Shown: positions 16,551 to 24,460 of the stretch, one piece after another
Position numbering within the stretch: the first letter of the stretch is position 1
Layout: every line of letters starts with the position of its first letter
Notes under the pieces: generated by a model
Databases searched by the model: none
The model's input: the letters and a program-made list of their open reading frames with translations, nothing else
Told to the model about the DNA's origin: nothing
Program-made: the position numbers and the translations under genes
Assembly (NCBI GenBank): GCA_964539805.1
Contig: CAZIKN010000035.1
Location: 1 to 47,550 of the forward strand
Length of the DNA: 47,550 nucleotides
Direction of reading: 5' to 3'
Source: M3007 sp964539805
Lineage (GTDB): Bacteria; Bacteroidota; Bacteroidia; Chitinophagales; Saprospiraceae

Positions 16551-17732
16551 ATGAAAAGAGTTATTTTGATCGTATTGGATAGCGTCGGTATCGGCGCTTT
16601 GCCTGACGCGCCACAATATGGCGATGTAGGTTGTAATACACTCGGTCATATTGCCGAACAATTCCCGGATTTACAGTTGCCGCAGCTGACAGCAATGGGC
16701 TTAGGCAATATTGATCCTGAAAACGCCTTGCCTAAGTGCGCCGCGCCCACCGCTGCCTACGGTAAGGCCGCAGAGCAATCCGCAGGGAAAGACACTACTA
16801 CCGGACACTGGGAAATAGCCGGAGTAGTGCTGGAAAAACCTTTTCCTGTTTTTGGGGAGGGGTTTCCTGAGGCCTTTATCCAACAGTTTGAAGCGGCTAT
16901 TGGCACAAAAACCATGGGGAATATCGCCGCATCCGGCACGGCCATCATTGAGGAACTTGGCGATGAACATGTGCGCACAGGTTTCCCTATTGTGTACACC
17001 TCGGCGGACAGTGTTTTCCAGATTGCCATGCACGAAGAGGTTATCCCCATAGAAAGGCAATATGATATATGCCAGATCGCCAGAAATATGCTGGTTGGTA
17101 AATATGAAGTAGGACGCGTCATCGCCCGGCCTTTTTTGGGTACTTCCGGCCAATACAAACGCACGAGCCGCCGCCGCGATTTCGCCGTTTCGCCGCCCCA
17201 TACCGTCCTGGATGCCATTTTGGAGCACGGTAAGGAAGTATATGCTATTGGGAAAATCACGGATATTTTTAATGGAAAAGGCATTAGCCGTTACATCAAA
17301 ACGGAAAACAATGCCGCCGGTGTAGCCGCCACCCTTGAGGCCATCCGCCAAGATGGAACGGGCCTGGTGTTTACCAATCTGGTAGATTTTGACATGCTTT
17401 ATGGCCACCGCCGTGATGTGGAGGGCTATGCCAGGGCACTGATGGACTTTGATACTGCATTGCCCGAACTGACAGCAGCCCTTCAGCCAGATGACTTGCT
17501 CCTGATCACCGCCGATCATGGCAATGACCCAACCGCAGCGGGCACGGATCATACACGGGAATATATACCTATATTAGCTTTTGGAAAAGGAGTGCGGCCC
17601 GGCTCCCAATTGGGTATTCGGACTTCTTTTGCCGATATAGCCGCTACGGTGGCTGAAGCGCTAAACATTCATTATGAGACACCGGGTATCAGTTTTTATC
17701 AGGATATTTGTGCCTCAAATACACATTTGTAA
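16551..17732 (+). CDS. deoB: Phosphopentomutase
   Basis: DeoB interconverts (deoxy)ribose-1-phosphate and (deoxy)ribose-5-phosphate in the cytoplasm with two Mn ions. It is an alkaline-phosphatase-superfamily enzyme of 393 residues, the normal length. Metal and phosphothreonine motifs are intact: VLDSVGIGALPDA (Asp10), GKDTTTGHWE (81-87), TGFPIVYTSADSVFQIA, NLVDFDMLYGHR, and ITADHGNDPT..TDHTREY near the end. ATG 16551 fits the family N-terminus MKRVILIVLDS; an upstream GTG (16530) is less likely. It opens the nucleoside cluster, supplying DeoC with its substrate. The next small ORF starts at the last base of its stop (ATG 17732). Confidence 0.95.
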   Translation: MKRVILIVLDSVGIGALPDAPQYGDVGCNTLGHIAEQFPDLQLPQLTAMGLGNIDPENALPKCAAPTAAYGKAAEQSAGKDTTTGHWEIAGVVLEKPFPVFGEGFPEAFIQQFEAAIGTKTMGNIAASGTAIIEELGDEHVRTGFPIVYTSADSVFQIAMHEEVIPIERQYDICQIARNMLVGKYEVGRVIARPFLGTSGQYKRTSRRRDFAVSPPHTVLDAILEHGKEVYAIGKITDIFNGKGISRYIKTENNAAGVAATLEAIRQDGTGLVFTNLVDFDMLYGHRRDVEGYARALMDFDTALPELTAALQPDDLLLITADHGNDPTAAGTDHTREYIPILAFGKGVRPGSQLGIRTSFADIAATVAEALNIHYETPGISFYQDICASNTHL

Positions 17733-17948
17733 TGGCATACGAATCCGTAGATAAACTTCAAAGGGTATTGGCAGAAGAGGTATTTAACCACACTAAAGAT
17801 CCCAAAAAAGCATCAGGCAGGGCTTTAGGGACACTTGTGGAGATAATCACCTATTACCTTCTGAAAACACGGTGCCGTTGTGGACATATCAAATCTAATC
17901 GGCGAAAAAATTGGTGCTGACAGAAAAAAGTACGAACTATTCCTATAA
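17732..17948 (+). pseudogene. Remnant gene: N-terminal stub fused to a C-terminal scrap in another frame
   Basis: ATG 17732 overlaps the deoB stop and opens 62 residues (MAYESVDKLQRVLAEEVF.. GRALGTLVEIITYYLL..). The first 47 look like the helical start of a normal globular protein; after ACGG at about 17873 the sequence turns Cys/Arg-rich and stops at 17920. In another frame, from 17874 to the stop at 17948, there is a typical protein end (VVDISNLIGEKIGADRKKYELFL). The simplest reading is a gene whose middle has been deleted. I do not recognise the family with confidence. If translated, the 62-residue product would be coupled to deoB, but it is probably non-functional. Confidence 0.5.
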
Positions 17949-17965
17949 CCACCACAGCTTTTGTA

Positions 17966-18841
17966 ATGAGCCAATTCCTTGCATCATCAGAACTCATTTT
18001 AAACCCCGATGGCAGTATTTACCACTGCAATTTACATCCGGATAACCTTGCTGACACGATTATATTGGTCGGCGACCCCGGGCGCGTACCGACCGTGTCC
18101 TCCTTTTTTGATCGCGTGGAGTTCAAAACCCAGAACCGCGAGATTGTCACCCATACCGGCGAAAAAAACGGCCAGCGGATCAGCGTGGTCTCTACGGGCA
18201 TGGGCACGGACAATATTGACATCGTGCTGAGCGAACTGGATGCCGTGGCCAATATTGATTTGGTGCACAGACAAATCAAACCCGAATACAAACAACTGAC
18301 TTTCATTAGGATAGGCACGTCTGGTGCCTTGCAGGAGGACATCCCGCCGGATACTTTCCTGGCCAGCACCCACGGTTTGGGCTTTGATGGCCTGGTACAT
18401 TATTACAGTGGATCCGAACACCTGACGCACAACGCTTTTATAGATGCTTTTGTGGAACAGGTGGGCTGGGACAATCGCCTGCCTCGCCCATATATCGCTG
18501 AGGCGGACCCCGTACTGCTCGAAAAAGCCAAGAACTTAGGCTTTTACAGCGGTGTTACGGCTACGGCTACCGGCTTTTTCGGGCCACAGGGCCGCATTCT
18601 TCGCTTGGGCATTCAACAACCCCAACTGAACGAAAAATTGTCCGCCTTCAGGTTTGAAGGCCAAAAAATCACCAATTTTGAAATGGAAAGTTCCGGTATT
18701 TACGGATTATCCAACTTAATGGGCCACCGCGCCCTTACCGTCAACTGTATCATCGCTAACCGTTTTACCGGCCAACACAGCAAGGATGCCCGAAACTCCA
18801 TGCTTCAATTGATAGAAAAAGTATTAAATGTGATAATATAA
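17966..18841 (+). CDS. udp: Uridine phosphorylase-like nucleoside phosphorylase
   Basis: A 291-residue member of the PNP_UDP_1 family. It has the phosphate-binding GDPGR motif near 46-50 (ILVGDPGRVPTVSSFFD), VVSTGMGTDNIDIVLSEL, FIRIGTSGALQ and the ribose-binding NFEMESSGIYGL. It splits uridine (and probably deoxyuridine or thymidine) with phosphate to base and (deoxy)ribose-1-phosphate, feeding DeoB. Longer than E. coli Udp, as is common for the Bacteroidota form. The last codons (NVII then TAA) are made of the first unit of the AATGTGATAAT repeat array that follows, so the natural C-terminus may have been replaced. The exact pyrimidine specificity is inferred. Confidence 0.88.
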   Translation: MSQFLASSELILNPDGSIYHCNLHPDNLADTIILVGDPGRVPTVSSFFDRVEFKTQNREIVTHTGEKNGQRISVVSTGMGTDNIDIVLSELDAVANIDLVHRQIKPEYKQLTFIRIGTSGALQEDIPPDTFLASTHGLGFDGLVHYYSGSEHLTHNAFIDAFVEQVGWDNRLPRPYIAEADPVLLEKAKNLGFYSGVTATATGFFGPQGRILRLGIQQPQLNEKLSAFRFEGQKITNFEMESSGIYGLSNLMGHRALTVNCIIANRFTGQHSKDARNSMLQLIEKVLNVII

Positions 18842-18928
18842 GGGAATGTGATAATGTGAAAATGTGATAATGTAGGAAAATGTGATAATGCAGGAAAATG
18901 TGATAATGTAGGAAAATGTGATAATGCA
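18827..18928 (+). repeat. AATGTGATAAT tandem array overlapping the udp 3' end
   Basis: Six copies of AATGTGATAAT start at 18827, 18845, 18861, 18879, 18897 and 18915, mostly 18 bases apart, with spacer GTAGGAA or GCAGGAA. The first copy lies inside the udp coding sequence and is followed by its stop codon. The complement, TCACATTAT, is the unit seen before the deoD and APC start codons. Confidence 0.9.
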
Positions 18929-18931
18929 GGC

Positions 18932-19007
18932 CCAACAACCAACAACCAATAACCATCAACCAATAACCAGCAACCATCAACCAATAACCAGCAACCAACA
19001 ACACAAC
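18932..19007 (+). repeat. YAACCAN heptamer array in front of deoC
   Basis: Consecutive 7-base units CAACCAA, TAACCAT, CAACCAA, TAACCAG, CAACCAT form a 21-base higher period. The array runs to the last bases before ATG 19008 and has no stop in the deoC frame (it would read QPITSNH repeats from ATG 18918). The same unit is translated inside uvrA (37069-37106). Confidence 0.9.
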
Positions 19008-19991
19008 ATGACTGGCATACAAAACAAAGTGGCAGCGGCCACGCATCAGCGCAATGAAGGAATTCCTTTCGACATGGCTTTTTTTGACCACTTGCACGTC
19101 AATAAAAGCGCAGTGGAACGCCGTACTGCCACTTTGCCTGGCCGCAGAACCGTGAAAAAGGAATGGCAGGCCGCCTGGCTGCTCAAGGCCATCAGTTGTA
19201 TGGACCTCACCACCTTGGCCGGTGACGATACGCGAAGCAACGTAGTGCGCCTGTGCGCCAAGGCCAAATCCCCTGTGCGTACCGATATTCTGGAAGCCCT
19301 TGGCATGGCGGATGCTCAGCTGACTGTGGGGGCAGTATGTGTGTATCACCAGCTGATTCCCTTCGCGAAGGAAGCCTTGGAAGGAAGTAATATTCCCATT
19401 GCGGCAGTATCCACGGGTTTTCCCGCCGGAAATAATGCAATGGAGGAAAAACTCAAGGAAATTGAGCGCTCCGTGGCAGCTGGCGCTACCGAAATAGATA
19501 TTGTCATCAGTCGTGACTTAGTCATAGAATCCAAATGGAAAGCGCTTTATGATGAAGTAGCCGCTTTTCGCAAGGCCTGTGGCCCTGCGCACATGAAGGC
19601 TATTTTGGCCACAGGTGAAATTCCCACCTACACCAAAGTAGCCAAAGCCAGTTGGGTAAGCATGATGGCCGGTTCTGATTTTATCAAAACCAGTACGGGC
19701 AAAGAAGGCGTAAATGCTACCCTTCCGGTCAGCTTGATCATGGCTCGCGCTATACGGGACTATCACGAGCAAACAGGATACAAAGTGGGCTTTAAACCTG
19801 CTGGCGGCATCCAAAAGGCTAAACAGGCCCTGGACTGGCTGATCCTGATGAAAGAAGAATTAGGCCACGATTGGCTGCAACCAGATTTGTTTCGCTTCGG
19901 GGCGAGCAGCCTGCTGGCCGATATTGAGCGACAATTAGAGCATTTTGTCACCGGGCGCTATTCGGCAGGATACCGGCACCCGATGGGGTGA
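19008..19991 (+). CDS. deoC: Deoxyribose-phosphate aldolase
   Basis: DERA splits 2-deoxyribose-5-phosphate into glyceraldehyde-3-phosphate and acetaldehyde through a Schiff base. The 327-residue form is the long type. Key parts are CMDLTTLAGDDTRSNV, STGFPAGNN, EIDIVISRD, the Schiff-base lysine Lys227 in FIKTSTGK and the second lysine Lys263 in VGFKPAGG. The ATG at 19008 begins the family sequence; an in-frame ATG at 18918 would add 30 residues made wholly of repeat. It follows DeoB and Udp in the pathway, and the aldehyde dehydrogenase two genes on can take the acetaldehyde. Confidence 0.95.
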   Translation: MTGIQNKVAAATHQRNEGIPFDMAFFDHLHVNKSAVERRTATLPGRRTVKKEWQAAWLLKAISCMDLTTLAGDDTRSNVVRLCAKAKSPVRTDILEALGMADAQLTVGAVCVYHQLIPFAKEALEGSNIPIAAVSTGFPAGNNAMEEKLKEIERSVAAGATEIDIVISRDLVIESKWKALYDEVAAFRKACGPAHMKAILATGEIPTYTKVAKASWVSMMAGSDFIKTSTGKEGVNATLPVSLIMARAIRDYHEQTGYKVGFKPAGGIQKAKQALDWLILMKEELGHDWLQPDLFRFGASSLLADIERQLEHFVTGRYSAGYRHPMG

Positions 19992-20069
19992 GAATACTTA
20001 CAGTACCTCATTAATGAATCATCTTGCAATCAATCTGAACAAAATAATAAAATAAAAATATTTTAAATC

Positions 20070-20633
20070 ATGTCTGACAGCGTATTACATATTCCCTTAG
20101 CCTCTTTAGATGACCTGCTGATACAGGAACTCAAACAGCGCTATGAAACTGCCAATGTGGAAGTTCTTGTACACTCGCCATCATCTGATTGGATGAGTGA
20201 AGAACAATTTTGGCAAATCATAGCACAGCTCGACTGGGAAAAAACCGGACAGGATGACGCTGTATTAGCCCCAGCGGTACAGGCATTATCTGCAATGCCT
20301 ATCACGGCCATTCATCAATTTGAAGATATACTGGGTAAAAAACTTTGGCAGTTGGATACGCCGGAACACGCAGAAGCATCTTTGGCTGATCGTCCCAACG
20401 CTGAATTATCAGTGGACGGCTTTTTGTACGACCGATGCTGTGTGGTTGCAAACGGTAAAAATTTATACGAACAGGTATTGCATGACCCGTCCAAAATGCC
20501 TGCCGGATATAGTTTTGGGCGACTTTTAACGCTTTCAGAACAAGCATATCGTAAAAAAACGGGCAAACACTTTATCCATATTCCAAAATATTCTTATGAA
20601 ACTTATAGCAATAAAACGACACAATGCAAGTAA
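20070..20633 (+). CDS. DUF4240-like protein of unknown function
   Basis: A 187-residue soluble protein. From about residue 42 it has MSEEQFWQIIAQLDW, ALSAMPITAIHQFEDILGKKLWQLD and LSVDGFLYDRCCVVANGKNLYEQVLHDPSKMP, the pattern of the DUF4240 family (FW.II.. - L..L....I..F - ..DGF..FR.W.I..G...YE.AL.DP). That assignment is by eye. There is no signal or membrane segment. The molecular function of the family is not known to me. Its last 10 bases overlap the start of the aldehyde dehydrogenase gene (ATG 20624), so the two are translationally coupled, which suggests a joint role or joint stoichiometry with the double ALDH. Confidence 0.75.
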   Translation: MSDSVLHIPLASLDDLLIQELKQRYETANVEVLVHSPSSDWMSEEQFWQIIAQLDWEKTGQDDAVLAPAVQALSAMPITAIHQFEDILGKKLWQLDTPEHAEASLADRPNAELSVDGFLYDRCCVVANGKNLYEQVLHDPSKMPAGYSFGRLLTLSEQAYRKKTGKHFIHIPKYSYETYSNKTTQCK

Positions 20634-23011
20634 AAGAAATATACGATACTATGGCTTACGGCCCAGCTCCTGAAAGCGCCAGTGCAGTCAATGATTATTT
20701 GGACAGTCGCGGACGCAGTTTCCAACTATTCATAGATGGCAAGTGGCAAACACCTGTTTCCGGGCTGTATTTTGACAGCATAAACCCCGCAACAAAAGCG
20801 CACTTGGCCAAAGTGGCCGAAGGCAACGAGGCAGATATAGATGCCGCAGTATCGGCGGCCAAAGCGGCCCTGCCCGTTTGGGCTGGCTTGGGCGGCCACC
20901 AGCGCGCCCGCTACCTGTATGCCATTGCTCGCCAGATACAAAAACATTCGCGGCTTTTTGCGGTGCTGGAATCCATGGATAATGGCAAGCCCATACGTGA
21001 AACCCGCGACATTGACATCCCCTTAGTGGCGCGACACTTTTACCACCATGCTGGCTGGGCGCAACTGATGGACACCGAAATGTCCGCCTATCAGGAGATC
21101 GGCGTGATCGGGCAGATCATCCCCTGGAACTTCCCGCTGCTCATGCTGGCCTGGAAAATCGCTCCCGCCCTCGCCATGGGCAACACTGTGGTGCTTAAAC
21201 CTGCTGAATACACCTCACTGACGGCCTTATTGTTTGCTGAGATTTGCCAAAATATAGGTCTGCCCAATGGCGTACTCAACGTGGTAACAGGCTCAGGCGC
21301 CACAGGCGCGGCATTGGTAAAACACCCGGACGTGCAAAAAATCGCCTTTACGGGGTCCACTGAAGTGGGTAAAATCATTCGTCGGGCCATCGCCGGCAGT
21401 GGCAAAAAATTATCCCTCGAGCTCGGTGGCAAATCACCTTTTATTGTGTTTGAAGATGCTGATTTGGACAGCGTAGTAGAGGGCGTGGTGGATGCCATCT
21501 GGTTCAATCAGGGGCAAGTATGCTGCGCCGGCTCGCGCTTGTTGGTTCAGGAAAGTATAGCGGAACGACTGTACACGAAGCTAAAAAAGCGCATGGAGCA
21601 GCTGATTGTGGGTAATTCCTTGGATAAATGCGTGGATATCGGTGCTATTGTGGACAAAGTGCAGGTAAAAACCATTGATGAACTGGTACAGCGCGGTATT
21701 CATGAAGGTTATGCCGCCTGGCAGCCGCCGGTGACCTGCCCGTCAGAAGGATATTTTTACCCGCCAACACTGTTTACCAACGTATCCCCTTCTGCTACGA
21801 TTGCACAGGAAGAGATATTTGGCCCGGTATTGGTTGCCATGCCATTCCGCAGCCACAAAGAGGCTGTAGCTTTAGCCAACAATACACGCTATGGATTGGC
21901 CTGTAGCCTCTGGACGGAAGACATCAATCTGGCCCTCAGCATCGCGCCCCAGATCAAAGCGGGCACAGTTTGGGTCAATTGTACCAATATGTTTGATGCC
22001 GCATCGGGTTTCGGGGGCTACCGCGAATCGGGATTTGGGCGTGAAGGCGGCAGAGAGGGCCTTTTTGAATATGTAAAACCTCGCTCGGAAGCAGCACTTT
22101 CCGATAAGCCCTTTTTGCCCAAAACAAACCCCAAAGCAGAGGCGGCCCTAAACGGGCATTTGCCGGATATTGACCGCACGGCCAAAATGTATATTGGCGG
22201 AAAACAGGCCCGCCCTGACGGCGGTTACAGCATGGTGATCAAAAGCAGCAGCGGGGCCTATATCGGAGAGGTGCCGGAAGGTAACCGAAAAGACATCCGC
22301 AATGCCGTGGAAGCTGCCCATGCCAACACCGCATGGAGCAACATGACGGGGCATGCGCGCGCACAGGTGCTGTATTTTTTGGCAGAAAACTTAGCCGTTC
22401 GTCGCACGGAATTTGCCCAAAGGTTGGTGCAAATGAGTGGGCAGCGCATGGAAGATGCCATAGCGGAGCTTAATACAGCCATAGAGCGTATCTATTTCTA
22501 TGCGGCTTATGCAGACAAATATGACGGCCGGGTACACAGTACGGTGCTGAATAATGTGACCTTAGCCATGCCTGAACCCATTGGCGTAATGGCCATCGTT
22601 TGCCCGGAGGAATCGCCACTCTTAGGTTTTGTTTCTTTAGTTATTCCGGCCATCGCTATGGGCAACAGTGTGGTGGTCATACCCTCTGAAAAGGCCCCGC
22701 TTTCCGCCACTGATTTTTATCAGTTGTTGGACACCTCTGATGTGCCTGGCGGAACGGTGAATATCATAACGGGTAAAAAAGACGAATTGACGCTTGATTT
22801 GGCCAAGCATGACAATGTGGATGGCATCTGGTATTTTGGCACCAAAGAGGGCAGCCAAAAAGTGGAATATCTGTCCGCTGACAATATGAAGCGCAGTTGG
22901 GTGAACTACGGTAAATATTACAACTGGATGGATCATGCCCAAAGCGCCGGGGAAGTCTTTTTGCGACAGGCCACACAAATCAAGAATATTTGGATTCCGT
23001 ATGGGGTTTAA
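20624..23011 (+). CDS. Double-domain aldehyde dehydrogenase, ALDH16-like
   Basis: The 795 residues hold two aldehyde dehydrogenase domains. Domain 1 (about 30-490) is complete: PWNFPLLMLAWKIAPALAMGN, FTGSTEVG, general base Glu266 in LELGGKSP, catalytic Cys300 or Cys301 in FNQGQVCCAG, and EEIFGPVL. Domain 2 (about 515-790) keeps the fold (MYIGGKQARPDGG, PIGVMAIVCPEESPLLGFV, AIAMGNSVVV) but where the Cys should be has GTKEGSQKVEYLSADNMKR, so it is a pseudo-enzyme. This is the layout of the ALDH16 family, where the second domain helps dimerise. Placed after DeoC, its likely substrate is acetaldehyde with NAD giving acetate (inference). It overlaps the DUF4240 gene. Confidence 0.9.
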   Translation: MQVKEIYDTMAYGPAPESASAVNDYLDSRGRSFQLFIDGKWQTPVSGLYFDSINPATKAHLAKVAEGNEADIDAAVSAAKAALPVWAGLGGHQRARYLYAIARQIQKHSRLFAVLESMDNGKPIRETRDIDIPLVARHFYHHAGWAQLMDTEMSAYQEIGVIGQIIPWNFPLLMLAWKIAPALAMGNTVVLKPAEYTSLTALLFAEICQNIGLPNGVLNVVTGSGATGAALVKHPDVQKIAFTGSTEVGKIIRRAIAGSGKKLSLELGGKSPFIVFEDADLDSVVEGVVDAIWFNQGQVCCAGSRLLVQESIAERLYTKLKKRMEQLIVGNSLDKCVDIGAIVDKVQVKTIDELVQRGIHEGYAAWQPPVTCPSEGYFYPPTLFTNVSPSATIAQEEIFGPVLVAMPFRSHKEAVALANNTRYGLACSLWTEDINLALSIAPQIKAGTVWVNCTNMFDAASGFGGYRESGFGREGGREGLFEYVKPRSEAALSDKPFLPKTNPKAEAALNGHLPDIDRTAKMYIGGKQARPDGGYSMVIKSSSGAYIGEVPEGNRKDIRNAVEAAHANTAWSNMTGHARAQVLYFLAENLAVRRTEFAQRLVQMSGQRMEDAIAELNTAIERIYFYAAYADKYDGRVHSTVLNNVTLAMPEPIGVMAIVCPEESPLLGFVSLVIPAIAMGNSVVVIPSEKAPLSATDFYQLLDTSDVPGGTVNIITGKKDELTLDLAKHDNVDGIWYFGTKEGSQKVEYLSADNMKRSWVNYGKYYNWMDHAQSAGEVFLRQATQIKNIWIPYGV

Positions 23012-23013
23012 GA

Positions 23014-23045
23014 GGAGAGATAAAGGATGAGGGATGAAGGGCAAA
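23014..23045. repeat. Short heptamer repeat downstream of the ALDH gene
   Basis: On the minus strand this reads CTTCATC CCTCATC CTTTATC, units of 7 bases of the same style as those before cdd and paaA, here placed just after the ALDH stop. Confidence 0.5.
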
Positions 23046-23073
23046 TATTGTCGGACAGAGATTATTATATTTA

Positions 23074-23150
23074 GACAGGATGAACAGGATAAACAGGATT
23101 TTAGGCGGCAGAGCCGCCTGTTTTCATCCTGTTTATCCTGAAATCCTGTC
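23074..23150. repeat. Large palindrome of ACAGGATAA units with a GC core
   Basis: Left arm 23074-23099 and right arm 23126-23150 are inverted copies (ACAGGATAAACAGGAT type, one bulge), around a GC stem GGCGGC/GCCGCC (23104-23109, 23113-23118), followed by an A-rich run. As RNA it would make a stem of about 30 bp. It sits between the ALDH and deoD genes and may separate their expression or act as a REP-like element. Confidence 0.75.
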
Positions 23151-23191
23151 CAAAAAATAAAAAATTCTGTATAAAATACTGAATTTCAACG

Positions 23192-23216
23192 CACATTCTC
23201 ACATTAGCACATTAAT
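23192..23216 (+). repeat. TCACATTAG repeat abutting the deoD start
   Basis: Three units CACATTCT, CACATTAG, CACATTAA end at the base before ATG 23217. The unit is the complement of the array at 18827-18928. Confidence 0.65.
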
Positions 23217-23927
23217 ATGCATAGTTTACATCTTGAGGCGAAGCCCGGCGACATTGCGGAATCGGTACTCCTGCCGGGCGATCCGCTACGCGCCAAACAC
23301 GTAGCAGAAACCCTGCTGGACAATGCTGTATGTTACAACAAAGTTCGGGGTATGTATGGCTTTACGGGTTACTACAAAGGAAAGCGGGTATCCATACAAG
23401 GCTCAGGCATGGGCATGGGTAGTGCTGGCATTTATATCCATGAACTCATCAGTACTTATGGTGTCAAAAACATCATACGAGTAGGCACTTGTGGGGCCTT
23501 GCAACGCGACATGAACTTGGGCGAAGTGGTGGTTGCCATGAGCGCATCGGGTGACAGTGACGCTAATTACCACTATTTCAAAGGTATGCACTACGCTGCT
23601 ACTGCCGATTTTGACCTGCTGTTTAAAGCTGTGGAAGCAGCGCGTGAATTGGGTATCCGCATACGGCCAGGCTCGGTGTTCAGCACCAATACTTTTTATG
23701 ATGATGAGCCCAACCGCTGGGATATTTGGGAGAAAAACGGCATTCTGGGTGTGGACATGGAATCACAAATATTATTTACCCTGGCCAGGCGATTAGGCGC
23801 TCGGGCCCTTTCATTGCTTACTGTCAGCGACAACATACTGACGGGCACCAGCGCAAGCCAAAAAGACCGCGAGCAATCTTTTCAGGACATGATGCGCATT
23901 GCTTTTGAAACAGCCTGCTCCTTTTAA
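23217..23927 (+). CDS. deoD: Purine-nucleoside phosphorylase, DeoD type
   Basis: DeoD splits purine (deoxy)nucleosides with phosphate to the free base and (deoxy)ribose-1-phosphate. At 236 residues it has the hexameric DeoD length and motifs: LLPGDPLRAKHVAE (phosphate loop 21-25), VRGMYGFTGYYKGKRVSIQGSGMGMGS, RVGTCGALQ, GVDMES for ribose binding, and LLTVSDNILTG with the catalytic Asp near the C-terminus. All active-site parts are intact. It provides the purine branch of the cluster. ATG 23217 follows directly on the short repeat, so the ribosome binding region is repeat-derived. Confidence 0.95.
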   Translation: MHSLHLEAKPGDIAESVLLPGDPLRAKHVAETLLDNAVCYNKVRGMYGFTGYYKGKRVSIQGSGMGMGSAGIYIHELISTYGVKNIIRVGTCGALQRDMNLGEVVVAMSASGDSDANYHYFKGMHYAATADFDLLFKAVEAARELGIRIRPGSVFSTNTFYDDEPNRWDIWEKNGILGVDMESQILFTLARRLGARALSLLTVSDNILTGTSASQKDREQSFQDMMRIAFETACSF

Positions 23928-23932
23928 CCGCA

Positions 23933-23957
23933 TTCCTCATCTCTCATAACTCATCCC
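23933..23957 (+). repeat. NNCTCAT heptamers upstream of cdd
   Basis: Units TCCTCAT, CTCTCAT, AACTCAT run in register in the 41-base gap between deoD and cdd. Similar units precede paaA (42477-42506). Confidence 0.5.
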
Positions 23958-23968
23958 CGCCTTTCATT

Positions 23969-24451
23969 ATGCAAAAAAGAACTGTATCCATTCCGTATTA
24001 TGAATTTACATCGGCGGATGAATTAGACGAAACCGACATCCGGCTTATTCAAAAGGCTGTGGAAATTGCAGCCAAGGCCTATGTGCCATATTCCCATTTT
24101 CCGGTAGGTGCGGCGGTGTTGCTTGATGATGGCCGCATTTTCGCGGGCAATAACCAGGAAAACATTGCTTACCCTTCTGGCACCTGCGCTGAGCGCAGTG
24201 TACTCAATTATGTGCACGGAAACCATCCGGAGCGCAAGATCACAGCCTTAGCAGTAACAGCCCTCAATACCAAGGCCAGTACGCCTGTGACGCCCTGCGG
24301 TTTTTGCAGACAGGTAATTGTGGAAATGGAAAAACACCAAAACGCCCCGATTAAGGTAATCCTGCACAAAACTGGCGGCCCGGTTTTTATTTTTGATACC
24401 GCGGGCGCTTTGCTCCCTTTATCCTTCGAGGATGATGTGCTGAAACGCTAA
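23969..24451 (+). CDS. cdd: Cytidine deaminase
   Basis: Cdd converts (deoxy)cytidine to (deoxy)uridine plus ammonia, so cytidine enters the Udp branch. The 160-residue zinc enzyme shows YVPYSHFPVGAAV, the zinc and proton-shuttle motif CAERSVL (Cys73, Glu75) and the second zinc pair PCGFCRQV (Cys110, Cys113). It is slightly longer than the 130-residue tetrameric form because of an N-terminal extension (about 25 residues). It ends the nucleoside cluster, converging on dnaX with a 9-base gap. Confidence 0.95.
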   Translation: MQKRTVSIPYYEFTSADELDETDIRLIQKAVEIAAKAYVPYSHFPVGAAVLLDDGRIFAGNNQENIAYPSGTCAERSVLNYVHGNHPERKITALAVTALNTKASTPVTPCGFCRQVIVEMEKHQNAPIKVILHKTGGPVFIFDTAGALLPLSFEDDVLKR

Positions 24452-24460
24452 GTCAAGTCA

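Noticed and set aside
16701..17552. Long open frame (283 codons) on the minus strand inside deoB
   Set aside because: It is opposite an intact, well-conserved gene; its translation has no family pattern.
18827..19007. CRISPR-like array
   Set aside because: Units are 7-18 bases, directly joined with no unique spacers of 30 bases, and no cas genes are present.
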